From DATDIC01 sp963777625 (GTDB taxonomy: Bacteria; Pseudomonadota; Alphaproteobacteria; Acetobacterales; Acetobacteraceae), in NCBI GenBank assembly GCA_963777625.1, contig CAVZRO010000019.1, positions 124,001 to 188,000 of the forward strand: DNA of 64,000 nt. Direction: 5' to 3'. Under the pieces are notes generated by a model that did no database searches, was not told where the DNA came from, and worked only from the letters and a program-made list of their open reading frames with translations. Shown here piece by piece: positions 44,264 through 51,858 of the stretch. Position 1 is the first letter of the stretch. Each line of letters opens with the position of its first letter. The position numbers and the translations under genes are program-made.

Positions 44264-45096
44264 GTCACGGCTCCGCTGAACGGGCATCCGCCCCAGGCTG
44301 TCGCCGCCGCGGCCTCGATTTCTGACGCCGGCCGCATTTCAGCCGGGGATGATGCCCGGCGGCGCTTGCGTGTCTCCACCGCATAGGCCCCAAAGGGCCG
44401 ATCCGGCCTTGTGTTCGGTTCGGCAACCCGGCGCGTGTAGTCGTTCCAGTCCGCGCTGCTGAACTCGTCCAGACCTCGCGCGGCCAGGCTCATGTCGCCC
44501 AGTACCTCGTCACCGTAAAGCGAGCGCGGGATAGGCTGCACCTGCGCGAGCGGCATGTCGGCACGCAGCCGGATCGGTGCGTCGGTCTTGGTGAACCGAA
44601 GATTTATGAACAGGGGCCCGAACCATGACTCCGGCTCGATGATGCCTTCAAAATATTCGAAGTGGGTCATCAGTGGAAAATTCGCCGGACGCCGGATCAG
44701 CAAGCCCCAGCCGGGCGCTGCCCGCGCCATGACTCCAAGCTGGACCTGCAGAAGACCACCATGCTCGTAGAGAGCAGTAAGGAACGGAGGACACAGTCCT
44801 GCCAGCCCGGCAGGTGCTTTGGCATCCCATGCTTCGGGAAATCCCGGAAAATGGCAGGCATCGGACAGCGGCAGCCACTTGTCACCGTCAAGACTCCAGA
44901 ACATTCCGGTGCCGTCATACAGTACCCAGCAATCAACCGGACAGAACAGCCACCAGCCGAAAGCGGTGGCCGAGCAGACCGCCTCGCAGTAGCGGACCGC
45001 GCGCATCGGCAGTGTCCCGATCGCGGACCGGTCAGCGCGCTGTGGAGAACGCGCCGTGTCAATGAACCGATAAAATCGCACGTCCGGAGGGGTCAT
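44260..45096 (-). CDS. DUF6065-like protein
   Basis: 278 residues without signal peptide or membrane helix. Aromatic and proline-rich blocks (RADRSAIGTLPMRAVRYCEA, TAFGWWLFCPVDCWVLYDG, PGWGLLIRRPANFP, YEGIIEPESWFGPLFINLRF, IRLRADMPLAQVQPIPRSLY) match, from memory, the family named DUF6065, whose activity is unknown. The start at 45096 has an AGGAG ribosome site. It lies 60 bp after the repeat-peptide gene, behind a terminator-like hairpin, and overlaps the small membrane protein gene. A role as peptide-modifying or binding protein is an inference from position only. Confidence 0.7.
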   Translation of the reverse strand: MTPPDVRFYRFIDTARSPQRADRSAIGTLPMRAVRYCEAVCSATAFGWWLFCPVDCWVLYDGTGMFWSLDGDKWLPLSDACHFPGFPEAWDAKAPAGLAGLCPPFLTALYEHGGLLQVQLGVMARAAPGWGLLIRRPANFPLMTHFEYFEGIIEPESWFGPLFINLRFTKTDAPIRLRADMPLAQVQPIPRSLYGDEVLGDMSLAARGLDEFSSADWNDYTRRVAEPNTRPDRPFGAYAVETRKRRRASSPAEMRPASEIEAAAATAWGGCPFSGAVT

Positions 45097-45112
45097 TCTT
45101 CAACTCCTAGGC

Positions 45113-45149
45113 GCAAAAGGGGGGCGGCCCGGACCTTGTCCGGGCCGCC
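45113..45149 (-). terminator. Hairpin between repeat-peptide and DUF6065-like genes
   Basis: A perfect 12-bp stem (45123-45134 with 45138-45149, 3-base loop) begins eight bases after the peptide stop and is followed on the minus strand by CCCCCTTTTG. It would act as a partial terminator, allowing more peptide mRNA than downstream mRNA. Confidence 0.7.
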
Positions 45150-45156
45150 GGTAGCA

Positions 45157-45306
45157 TCAGCCGCGCACGCGCAGGCCGTCGCCGACGCGCACACTCGGTA
45201 CGCGCAGGCCATTGCCCACCCGAACCGACGGGACACGCAGACCATCGCCCACGCGCACGCTCGGGAGACGCAGGCCGTCCCCGACACGAATCTTCGGAGT
45301 TTTCAT
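45157..45306 (-). CDS. 49-residue peptide of four tandem 11-residue repeats
   Basis: The ATG at 45306 opens a 50-codon frame ending TGA at 45157. After MKTPK come four repeats: IRVGDGLRLPS, VRVGDGLRVPS, VRVGNGLRVPS, VRVGDGLRVRG. The 33-bp DNA units differ mostly at synonymous positions (Ser as AGC, TCG, AGT; Arg as CGT, CGC, CGG; Asp as GAC, GAT), which indicates selection on the protein. The peptide is strongly basic, has no cysteine, no signal peptide and no membrane helix. The alternating pattern suggests a beta-strand/turn repeat. I know no described family with certainty. It could be a RiPP precursor, an assembling structural peptide or a toxin; none is established. Confidence 0.8.
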   Translation of the reverse strand: MKTPKIRVGDGLRLPSVRVGDGLRVPSVRVGNGLRVPSVRVGDGLRVRG

Positions 45307-45336
45307 GAGATCTCACTTTCTCTGCATATGAGACAA

Positions 45337-45438
45337 ACCGTGCGGATGCACGGTCGATCCGGGCCGATCCATCGGCCGGATGGGGTACCGGCTCGGCGGA
45401 GCGGACCGGCAGGCTTCCACGGCTCGCTTCAGCCGTGG
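45337..45438 (-). promoter_or_regulatory. Structured leader of the repeat-peptide gene
   Basis: Three inverted repeats lie in series before the peptide start: 45438-45431 with 45424-45417 (8 bp, 6-base loop), 45377-45371 with 45368-45362 (7 bp, 2-base loop, extendable to 11 bp with one bulge), and 45354-45348 with 45343-45337 (7 bp, 4-base loop). They may form a regulatory RNA or stabilise the message. No known riboswitch was recognised. Confidence 0.5.
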
Positions 45439-45443
45439 CCGTC

Positions 45444-45484
45444 AAAAGAAAAGCCCAGGACAGCATTCCTGTGCTGACCTGGGC
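45444..45484 (-). terminator. Strong intrinsic terminator upstream of the repeat-peptide leader
   Basis: On the minus strand a 13-position stem with one mismatch (45484-45472 with 45465-45453), 6-base loop, is followed by TTTTCTTTT. It either ends the secB transcript, 162 bases after its stop, or acts as an attenuator if transcription starts near 45540. Confidence 0.75.
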
Positions 45485-45539
45485 CTGGGAGTCTCTCTAC
45501 GGCAAGGCCGGTGGGCAAAGTTCGCCCCCGGATGCGGAA

Positions 45540-45568
45540 CGGATACGTTATTCGGGAAAGCTCGTCAA
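45540..45568 (-). promoter_or_regulatory. Possible promoter upstream of the repeat-peptide leader
   Basis: TTGACG (45568-45563) and TATCCG (45545-45540) are separated by 17 bases on the minus strand. The -10 is poor. If active, it would transcribe through the terminator hairpin at 45484-45444 into the peptide gene. Confidence 0.3.
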
Positions 45569-45645
45569 GCTTTTTTTCCTAGTTATTCACCGACGTAGGA
45601 TAAATGCCCCAATGGGGGGACGTCGCTGTGCCCGCCCTGACGAGA

Positions 45646-46173
45646 TCAGGCTACCGTCGGCTGCGCGGCCGGCTGACCTTGCTGGGCGCGACGGGCCTGC
45701 CAGAGCGCGACGAAATCGATGGGCTGCAACAAGACCGGTGGAAAGCCGCCGTCGCGGGTCACGTCGGCCAAAATATTACGGGCGAATGGGAACAGCACAC
45801 GCGGGCACTCGACAAGCAGGACGGGCTCGACGGCGTTGTCCGGCAACCCGCTCAGCGTAAAAACACCCGCATAGGTCAGCTCCGCAACGAATACGGTGGG
45901 AGGAACGCCCTGGCCATTGCCTTGCGTCGTTGCTGCCTCATGTGCCTCGGCACGAATGATCAGCAACACCTCATACACATGCTGCCCCTCGTGAACCCGG
46001 CGCGCCTGCACATCCAGGTTAATATTCACCTGAGGCTGCGCCTTGAGCTGGGAAAAAATCTGCGGCGCACCGGGCACTTCGAAGGACAAATCCTTCACGT
46101 ACTGGATGTTCACCACCAGCGGCTGCTGGCGTTGCTGCCCGCCGGTCTGCGGCGCGAGGGTAGAGTCCGACAT
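45646..46173 (-). CDS. secB: Protein-export chaperone SecB
   Basis: Cytosolic tetrameric chaperone delivering preproteins to SecA. 175 residues with the SecB core QPLVVNIQYVKDLSFEVPGA, YEVLLIIRAEA, AELTYAGVFTL, VECPRVLFPFARNILADVTR and GFPPVLLQPIDF. The start at 46173 places MSDSTLAPQ before the core; earlier in-frame codons are unconserved. A short CCCC/GGGG hairpin follows the stop. Confidence 0.95.
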   Translation of the reverse strand: MSDSTLAPQTGGQQRQQPLVVNIQYVKDLSFEVPGAPQIFSQLKAQPQVNINLDVQARRVHEGQHVYEVLLIIRAEAHEAATTQGNGQGVPPTVFVAELTYAGVFTLSGLPDNAVEPVLLVECPRVLFPFARNILADVTRDGGFPPVLLQPIDFVALWQARRAQQGQPAAQPTVA

Positions 46174-46238
46174 CCCGATGCTCCGGTTCGTGCGGGCGCC
46201 CGGGTAGCACGACCCAGGCGGCAAGGCCAGCGGCCTCA

Positions 46239-46463
46239 TATACCGGCGGCGCGAGGGTCTGACTCCTCCGGGATCGTCGGGCCGCCGGTATCGTATTGAT
46301 TGCGCGCGCAGCCGCCACACCAGCCCTGAGCGCATACCAGTCGGCGCTTCGGGCCGCTGGTATACCAAGGTTCCGCAGGAACCCGGGTATACCGCGCACC
46401 GGGTTGGCGGGTGGCGGCGCGCGAATAATACGATACCCGGATTCGCAGGAAGACGGGTATATC
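46239..46463. repeat. Cluster of four palindromes sharing a TATACC/GGTATA core
   Basis: Between secB and dnaE are four inverted repeats: 46239-46249 with 46281-46291 (11 bp), 46334-46340 with 46357-46363 (7 bp), 46359-46374 with 46378-46393 (14 of 16 bp) and 46433-46439 with 46454-46460 (7 bp). The last two share CGCAGGAA in the loop region and CGGGTATA at the end, so they look like related REP-type units. The last overlaps the dnaE stop and may end its transcript. Confidence 0.65.
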
Positions 46464-49400
46464 AGATGTCCTCGACCCGCTCGATCCCGGGCAGAACCTT
46501 CAGCGCCTCGGCGAGATGCGGCGTCACATGAAACCCACCGGGAATCGCGATTTCCACGCTGCGCGACTGCCCAACCCGTGGCACCAGCACGATCCGCCCC
46601 TTGCCACCGCGTTCACGGCCCAGCAACTCGCGGATATGCGGGACAGCGGCCGTTTCCTGTAACCAGATCCGGATAGTCGCGCCAACTCCGGAAACGGCCT
46701 GATCGAGCGGTACCACTTCCTGGGCGGTGATACGGAGTACATCTCCCTGAAGCTGCAGGTCCGCGGTGACCAACACATTCGATCCGCTCTGGAGAAGCTC
46801 CCGCGCACTGCCAAGAATTTCGCTGAAGACGGTCACCTCGCACGAGCCGCCGGCATCCGATATCTGCACCCAGGCCATCCGGCTGCCCGTCCGGGTCATG
46901 CGCTCCTTGCTGCCGATCACGGTGCCGGCCAGCTTGACGCGCGATACGCCGGCCTCCGCGCGTGCCAGAAGCTGGGTGGAGCACACAACGCCCAGCCGGG
47001 CCAGAACCTGCCGATAGGCATCAAGCGGATGGGCGGTGAGATGAAAGCCGACCGCCTCGGCCTCGAAACTCAGCCGGTCGAACTGCGCCCAGTCGGCAAT
47101 ATCCGGCATGCGTAATGGCTCCGCCTCCCTGCTCTCACCGAACAGGCCGGTCTGACCATTTGCGGCTTCCTCGACGCGAAGCTGCGCGGTACGGAGAATG
47201 GTTTCCGCCGCTCCGATCAGGCGCGCCCGGTTAGTATCCAGCGAATCGAAGGTGCCGGCGCGGATCAGGTTCTCCAACTGCATCCGGTTGAGATGCCGCG
47301 GATCCACACGGGCGGCGAAATCGGCGATATCAGCGAAGGCAGGCTCGCCGCGGGCGACGACCAGCGCCTGCATGGCGGCAAACCCGACTTTTTTGATCGC
47401 GGCCAATGCGTAGCGGATAGCCAGATGTCCATCCGGCAACCGCTCCACGCTGAAATCGGCGCCCGAACGGTTGATGTCAGGGGGCAGCACGCGGATGCCG
47501 TTTCGTTCGGCCTCCTGCTTAAGAGCCGCCAGACGATCAGTATTGGTGACCGCCAAGCTCATGCAGGCGGCGAGAAACACCTCCGGATGGTTCGCCTTCA
47601 TCCAGGCCGTCTGATAGGCGACCAGCGCGTATGCCGCCGCATGTGACTTGTTAAATCCGTAATCGGCGAACTTCGCCATCAGCTCGAAGACTTCCGTCGC
47701 CTTCGCCTCGGTGATGCCGCGGGCGGTCGCACCTTCAATGAAGGTCTTGCGCTGGTCTTCCATTTCCGCACGGATCTTCTTGCCCATGGCGCGACGCAGC
47801 AGGTCTGCGTGGCCAAGGCTGTATCCCGCCATGCGCTGCGCGATCTGCAGCACCTGCTCCTGATAGACCATGATGCCGTAGGTCTCTTGCAGGATGTCGT
47901 GGATGGACGGATGCGGCGCCTCCCATGCCTCGCCGTGCTTGCGGCGACAGTATTCCGGGATGTTCGCCATTGGGCCGGGGCGATACAGCGCACCAAGCGC
48001 GATCAGGTCATCGAACCGGTCAGGACGCATCTGGCGCAGCGCGTCACGCATGCCCTGGCCTTCGAACTGGAACACGCCCCCCGCGTCACCACGCGACAAC
48101 ATCTCGTACGTCTTGGCGTCGTCAAGCGGCAGGTGGGCGATGTCCACCTCCACGCCGAGATCGCGCAAAAAGCCGGCCGCTCGCTCCAGTATGGTAAGCG
48201 TCGTCAGTCCAAGGAAGTCGAACTTGACCAGGCCGGCCTGCTCGACATGCTTCATCGAATATTGCGTCACCAGAAAGTCGGAGCGCGGATCGCGATACAG
48301 TGGCACCAGATCAATGAGCGGACGGTCGCCGATCACCACGCCAGCCGCATGGGTCGAGGCATGGCGATAAAGGCCTTCTATCTGCAACGCGATTTCCAGC
48401 ACCCGACCGATGGCTTCGTCCTCTTCGCCCATCGCCCGCAACCGAGGCTCGGCGTCGATCGCCTGCTGCAAGGTGACCGGCCGCGCAGGATTGTTGGGGA
48501 TCAGCTCGGCAACCTTGTTGACCTGCCCGAACGGCAGGCCGAGCACGCGTCCGACATCGCGGACCGCGGCGCGCGCTTGCAGCTTGCCAAAGGTGATGAT
48601 CTGGGCGACGCGATCGGCACCATATTCCTGCCGCACGTAATCGATCACCCGATCACGACCTTCCTGGCAAAAGTCGATATCGAAATCCGGCATCGACACG
48701 CGCTCCGGATTGAGAAAACGTTCGAACAGCAAGTCAAAGCGCAGCGGGTCAAGATCGGTGATCATAAGCGCCCACGCGGCGACGGATCCGGCGCCCGAGC
48801 CACGTCCCGGCCCCACCGGGATAGCTTGCGCTTTGGCCCATTGAATAAAGTCGGCAACGATCAGAAAATAGCCAGCAAATCCCATCGATCCGATGACGGA
48901 GAGTTCGTACTCCAACCGCTCGGCATAGCGGCCCCGGGCCGCCGCATCCGCCCCCATCACCTCCATGCGACGGGCCAATCCCTCTCGCGCCATGGTGCGA
49001 ACGGTCGCCTCTTCCGTGCTGCCCGGCAGCACCTTGGGGGAGACCGGCAACATCGGGTTGCGCGGCTCCGCCATCACCGCGCATCGTTGAGCGATTGCCA
49101 GGGTGTTGTCGCAGGCGTCGGGCAAGTCGGCGAAGAGTTGCCGCATGTCATGCGCCGGCTTGAACCAATGCTCCGGTGTTACCCGCCGGCGATCATGATC
49201 CGACAGCAGACATCCCTCTGAGATGCACAGCAGCGCATCGTGCGCCTCATGCATCTCCGGTCGCGCGAAATAGCACTCGTTCGTGGCGACCAGTGGCAGG
49301 CCGGCGGCGTCGGCGAGCGTGATCAACCCGGGCTCGACGGCCTGTTCCACGGCGCTGCCATGCCGTTGAAGCTCGACGACGGTGCGCGTTGGAAAGGCTT

Positions 49401-49881
49401 CGGCCAAGCGGGCCAGCAGCCGTTCGGCTTCGGTTCGCTGCCCTTCGCCCAGCAGCCGCCCCAGCGGGCCGGCCACCCCGCCGGTCAACAGGATCAAGCC
49501 CTGTGCATGGGCGGCAATCCGGTCAAACGAGAGCTGCGGCTTCAGCGCCGGATCGGTCTCGATGAAGCCGAGCGATGACAGGCGCTGTAAATTATCGAGG
49601 CCCGCCGCATTCTGCGCGAGCAGAATGAGCTGGTCCGGTGGCAGCCGAGGAGTGGCATCCCGCGTAAGCGCCACCTGGCAGCCGATGAGCGGCTGCACGC
49701 CTTTGGCCGCACAAGCGTGGCTGAATTCCAGGGCACCGAAAAGGTTGGCGGTGTCAGTGATTGCCACCGCGGGCATATTCGCTTCTCGAGCCAGAACAGG
49801 AATTTTGTCAGCCTTGATCGCCCCTTCGCTGAGCGAATAGGCGGAATGAACCCGAAGATGGACGAAATCGGCGTGCGGCAT
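46462..49881 (-). CDS. dnaE: DNA polymerase III alpha subunit
   Basis: Replicative polymerase of 1139 residues. N-terminal PHP domain (FVHLRVHSAYSLSEGAIKAD), catalytic palm with GPGRGSGAGSVAAWAL and the aspartates of MPDFDIDFCQEGRDRVIDYV, tandem helix-hairpin-helix region near 800-850 and C-terminal OB domain (VKLAGTVIGSKERMTRTGSR). Complete. It is 50 bp downstream of lolD on the same strand. Confidence 0.97.
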   Translation of the reverse strand: MPHADFVHLRVHSAYSLSEGAIKADKIPVLAREANMPAVAITDTANLFGALEFSHACAAKGVQPLIGCQVALTRDATPRLPPDQLILLAQNAAGLDNLQRLSSLGFIETDPALKPQLSFDRIAAHAQGLILLTGGVAGPLGRLLGEGQRTEAERLLARLAEAFPTRTVVELQRHGSAVEQAVEPGLITLADAAGLPLVATNECYFARPEMHEAHDALLCISEGCLLSDHDRRRVTPEHWFKPAHDMRQLFADLPDACDNTLAIAQRCAVMAEPRNPMLPVSPKVLPGSTEEATVRTMAREGLARRMEVMGADAAARGRYAERLEYELSVIGSMGFAGYFLIVADFIQWAKAQAIPVGPGRGSGAGSVAAWALMITDLDPLRFDLLFERFLNPERVSMPDFDIDFCQEGRDRVIDYVRQEYGADRVAQIITFGKLQARAAVRDVGRVLGLPFGQVNKVAELIPNNPARPVTLQQAIDAEPRLRAMGEEDEAIGRVLEIALQIEGLYRHASTHAAGVVIGDRPLIDLVPLYRDPRSDFLVTQYSMKHVEQAGLVKFDFLGLTTLTILERAAGFLRDLGVEVDIAHLPLDDAKTYEMLSRGDAGGVFQFEGQGMRDALRQMRPDRFDDLIALGALYRPGPMANIPEYCRRKHGEAWEAPHPSIHDILQETYGIMVYQEQVLQIAQRMAGYSLGHADLLRRAMGKKIRAEMEDQRKTFIEGATARGITEAKATEVFELMAKFADYGFNKSHAAAYALVAYQTAWMKANHPEVFLAACMSLAVTNTDRLAALKQEAERNGIRVLPPDINRSGADFSVERLPDGHLAIRYALAAIKKVGFAAMQALVVARGEPAFADIADFAARVDPRHLNRMQLENLIRAGTFDSLDTNRARLIGAAETILRTAQLRVEEAANGQTGLFGESREAEPLRMPDIADWAQFDRLSFEAEAVGFHLTAHPLDAYRQVLARLGVVCSTQLLARAEAGVSRVKLAGTVIGSKERMTRTGSRMAWVQISDAGGSCEVTVFSEILGSARELLQSGSNVLVTADLQLQGDVLRITAQEVVPLDQAVSGVGATIRIWLQETAAVPHIRELLGRERGGKGRIVLVPRVGQSRSVEIAIPGGFHVTPHLAEALKVLPGIERVEDI

Positions 49882-49931
49882 CTGATGATTCTAGAACTTG
49901 GATCGGAGTTGCGTCACGTCAACATCAGGAC

Positions 49932-50615
49932 TTACGCCGGCGCCACTCTTCCCTCCCGCAACGTGACGATCCGGTCCATGCGTGCCGCCAAATCCGGATT
50001 ATGTGTGGCGATCAGGGCAGCGACACCCTGGCGGCGAACTGTCGCGATCAACTCCTCGAACACCACACCGGCCGTCTCGACATCCAGGTTCCCGGTCGGC
50101 TCGTCGGCCAGCAAAATCGCCGGCGCATTGGCCAACGCCCGGGCGATCGCCACGCGCTGCTGTTCGCCTCCTGAAAGCTTGCCCGGAAGGTGATGGACAC
50201 GCGCCTCCAGTCCGAGTGCCCGCAACAGTCCGCTTGCTCGCACCGCAGCGTCACGCCGCGACCTTCCGGCGATCATCTGCGGCAGAACCACGTTCTCGAG
50301 CGCCGAGAATTCTCCCAGCAAATGATGAAACTGATAAACGAAACCGATCATGTCACGACGGATCGCGGTGCGCTCTGCGTCTCCCAACGCTCCGGCGTCG
50401 CGACCATTGACCATCACCGATCCGCCGTCAGGCTTCTCGAGCAACCCGGCCAGATGCAGCAAGGTCGATTTGCCGGCCCCCGAAGGCGCCGCAAGTGCTA
50501 CAACTTCGCCTGCATGCAGCGTCAGGTCGGCCCCGCGCAGCACCGGCAGCGCGCCGCCACCGCTCTGGTACACGCGCCGCACCCCGCGCAACTCCAGTGG
50601 CGCGGCACTATTCAT
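49932..50615 (-). CDS. lolD: Lipoprotein-releasing system ATPase LolD
   Basis: 227-residue ATPase driving lipoprotein release from the inner membrane. Walker A APSGAGKST, Q-loop FVYQFHHLLGEFSALENV (the LolD-type motif), signature LSGGEQQRVAIARAL, Walker B ILLADEPTGNLD. The ATG at 50615 overlaps the lolC stop by eight bases. Confidence 0.93.
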   Translation of the reverse strand: MNSAAPLELRGVRRVYQSGGGALPVLRGADLTLHAGEVVALAAPSGAGKSTLLHLAGLLEKPDGGSVMVNGRDAGALGDAERTAIRRDMIGFVYQFHHLLGEFSALENVVLPQMIAGRSRRDAAVRASGLLRALGLEARVHHLPGKLSGGEQQRVAIARALANAPAILLADEPTGNLDVETAGVVFEELIATVRRQGVAALIATHNPDLAARMDRIVTLREGRVAPA

Positions 50616-51858
50616 GCCGCAACGCCTCGACCGGGTCTGTACGTGCCGCGCGCCAGCTTGGATACAGCGTCGCCAGCAGCGACAGCACCAGCGCCATGAC
50701 GACAACCTTCCATACCTCGTTCCAGTCGAGACGCGCAGGAAGATGAGTCAGGTAATAAACCTCGGGGTTGAAGACATTCACGCCAGTGACGTGCTGCACG
50801 AAGTCCTGGATGCGATCGATGTTCAGAGTGAACAGCAGGCCCAGCGCAGCGCCGATCGTAGTACCGATCACGCCGACCGACGCGCCGCACATCAGGAAGA
50901 TGCGCATCACGGCCCCCCGTCCCGCACCGATCGTGCGCAGCACAGCGATGTCGCGCGTCTTGTCCTTCACCAGCATGATAAGGGACGAAATCACGTTGAA
51001 CGCCGCAACCAGGATGATCAGCGTCAGGATGATGAACATGACGTTCTGCTCGACCTGGACGGCAGTGAAGAAACTGTTGTTGCTCTGCTGCCAGTCGATT
51101 ACGGATATCGGCACGCCCGCAAGCGCCTTGCGAATCGCCGCCGTGGAATCGGCCACGCGCTCCGGGTTGCGTATCGACACCGCGATCTGCGTCACCGCGT
51201 CCGGTTTCTGAAAATAGACCTGAGATGCGGGCAAAGGCATGAATACATAGCTCGAATCATACGCGTACTCGCCGACATTGAAGATTGCCACGATGCGATA
51301 GGCCCGCACCCGGGGGATCGTCCCGAACGCCGTGGCCGCCCCCTGCGGGGATACGAGCGTGATCCGATCGTTCACCCACACGCCAAATTGCTGTGCCAGC
51401 CCGGTGCCAATGGCAATCGCATCGTCTCCTTTGAAGTCATTCAAGGAACCGGCCACAATATGATCGCTGACAAGCTTCTGCGCATTGAGGTCGGCCGGAT
51501 TGATCCCCCGCACGAATCCCCCGCCCGAGTTACCGCGCGGGCCGCTGATCAGCACCTGGCCATCCACCACCGGGACCGCAGCCGTTACTCCAGGTACCTT
51601 GTCGATCCGACTCGCAAGCTCCGCGTAGCCGGTGAGGTCTCCGTTCACGCCGTACACCCCGAGATCGCCGTTGAACCCCAGAATCCGGTTCAACAGGTCG
51701 ACCTTGAAGCCGCCCATCACACTCATGACGATGATCAGCGTCGCCACACCCAGCGCGATGCCAATCAACGAAAATAGCGCGATGATCGAGGCGAACCTTT
51801 CGCCTCGCCGGGCGCGGAGATAGCGGGCGGCGACCGCCCTCTCGAATGGGCCGAACAT
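50608..51858 (-). CDS. lolC: Lipoprotein-releasing permease LolC/E family
   Basis: 416 residues with four membrane helices and a large periplasmic domain after the first (residues 45-260). Landmarks: FERAVAARYLRARRGERFAS, SVMGGFKVDLLNRILGFNGD, FNVISSLIMLVKDKTRDIAV and PSWRAARTDPVEALRHE. As in most alphaproteobacteria one LolC/E protein probably serves both roles. Directly after proS. Confidence 0.93.
   Translation of the reverse strand: MFGPFERAVAARYLRARRGERFASIIALFSLIGIALGVATLIIVMSVMGGFKVDLLNRILGFNGDLGVYGVNGDLTGYAELASRIDKVPGVTAAVPVVDGQVLISGPRGNSGGGFVRGINPADLNAQKLVSDHIVAGSLNDFKGDDAIAIGTGLAQQFGVWVNDRITLVSPQGAATAFGTIPRVRAYRIVAIFNVGEYAYDSSYVFMPLPASQVYFQKPDAVTQIAVSIRNPERVADSTAAIRKALAGVPISVIDWQQSNNSFFTAVQVEQNVMFIILTLIILVAAFNVISSLIMLVKDKTRDIAVLRTIGAGRGAVMRIFLMCGASVGVIGTTIGAALGLLFTLNIDRIQDFVQHVTGVNVFNPEVYYLTHLPARLDWNEVWKVVVMALVLSLLATLYPSWRAARTDPVEALRHE

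Noticed and set aside
45093..45287. Cysteine-rich frame overlapping the repeat peptide
   Set aside because: It is the shifted frame of the same DNA; its start is inside the peptide gene and it has no ribosome site.
45157..45306. Repeats might be a CRISPR array or minisatellite
   Set aside because: Unit length is 33 bp without spacers, and differences fall mainly at synonymous codon positions in one frame; the repeats are coding.
45435..45860. Plus-strand frame MAVKRKAQDS... facing the peptide locus
   Set aside because: It runs antisense into secB, has a low-complexity arginine-rich end and no recognisable domain; the terminator hairpin explains the local sequence.
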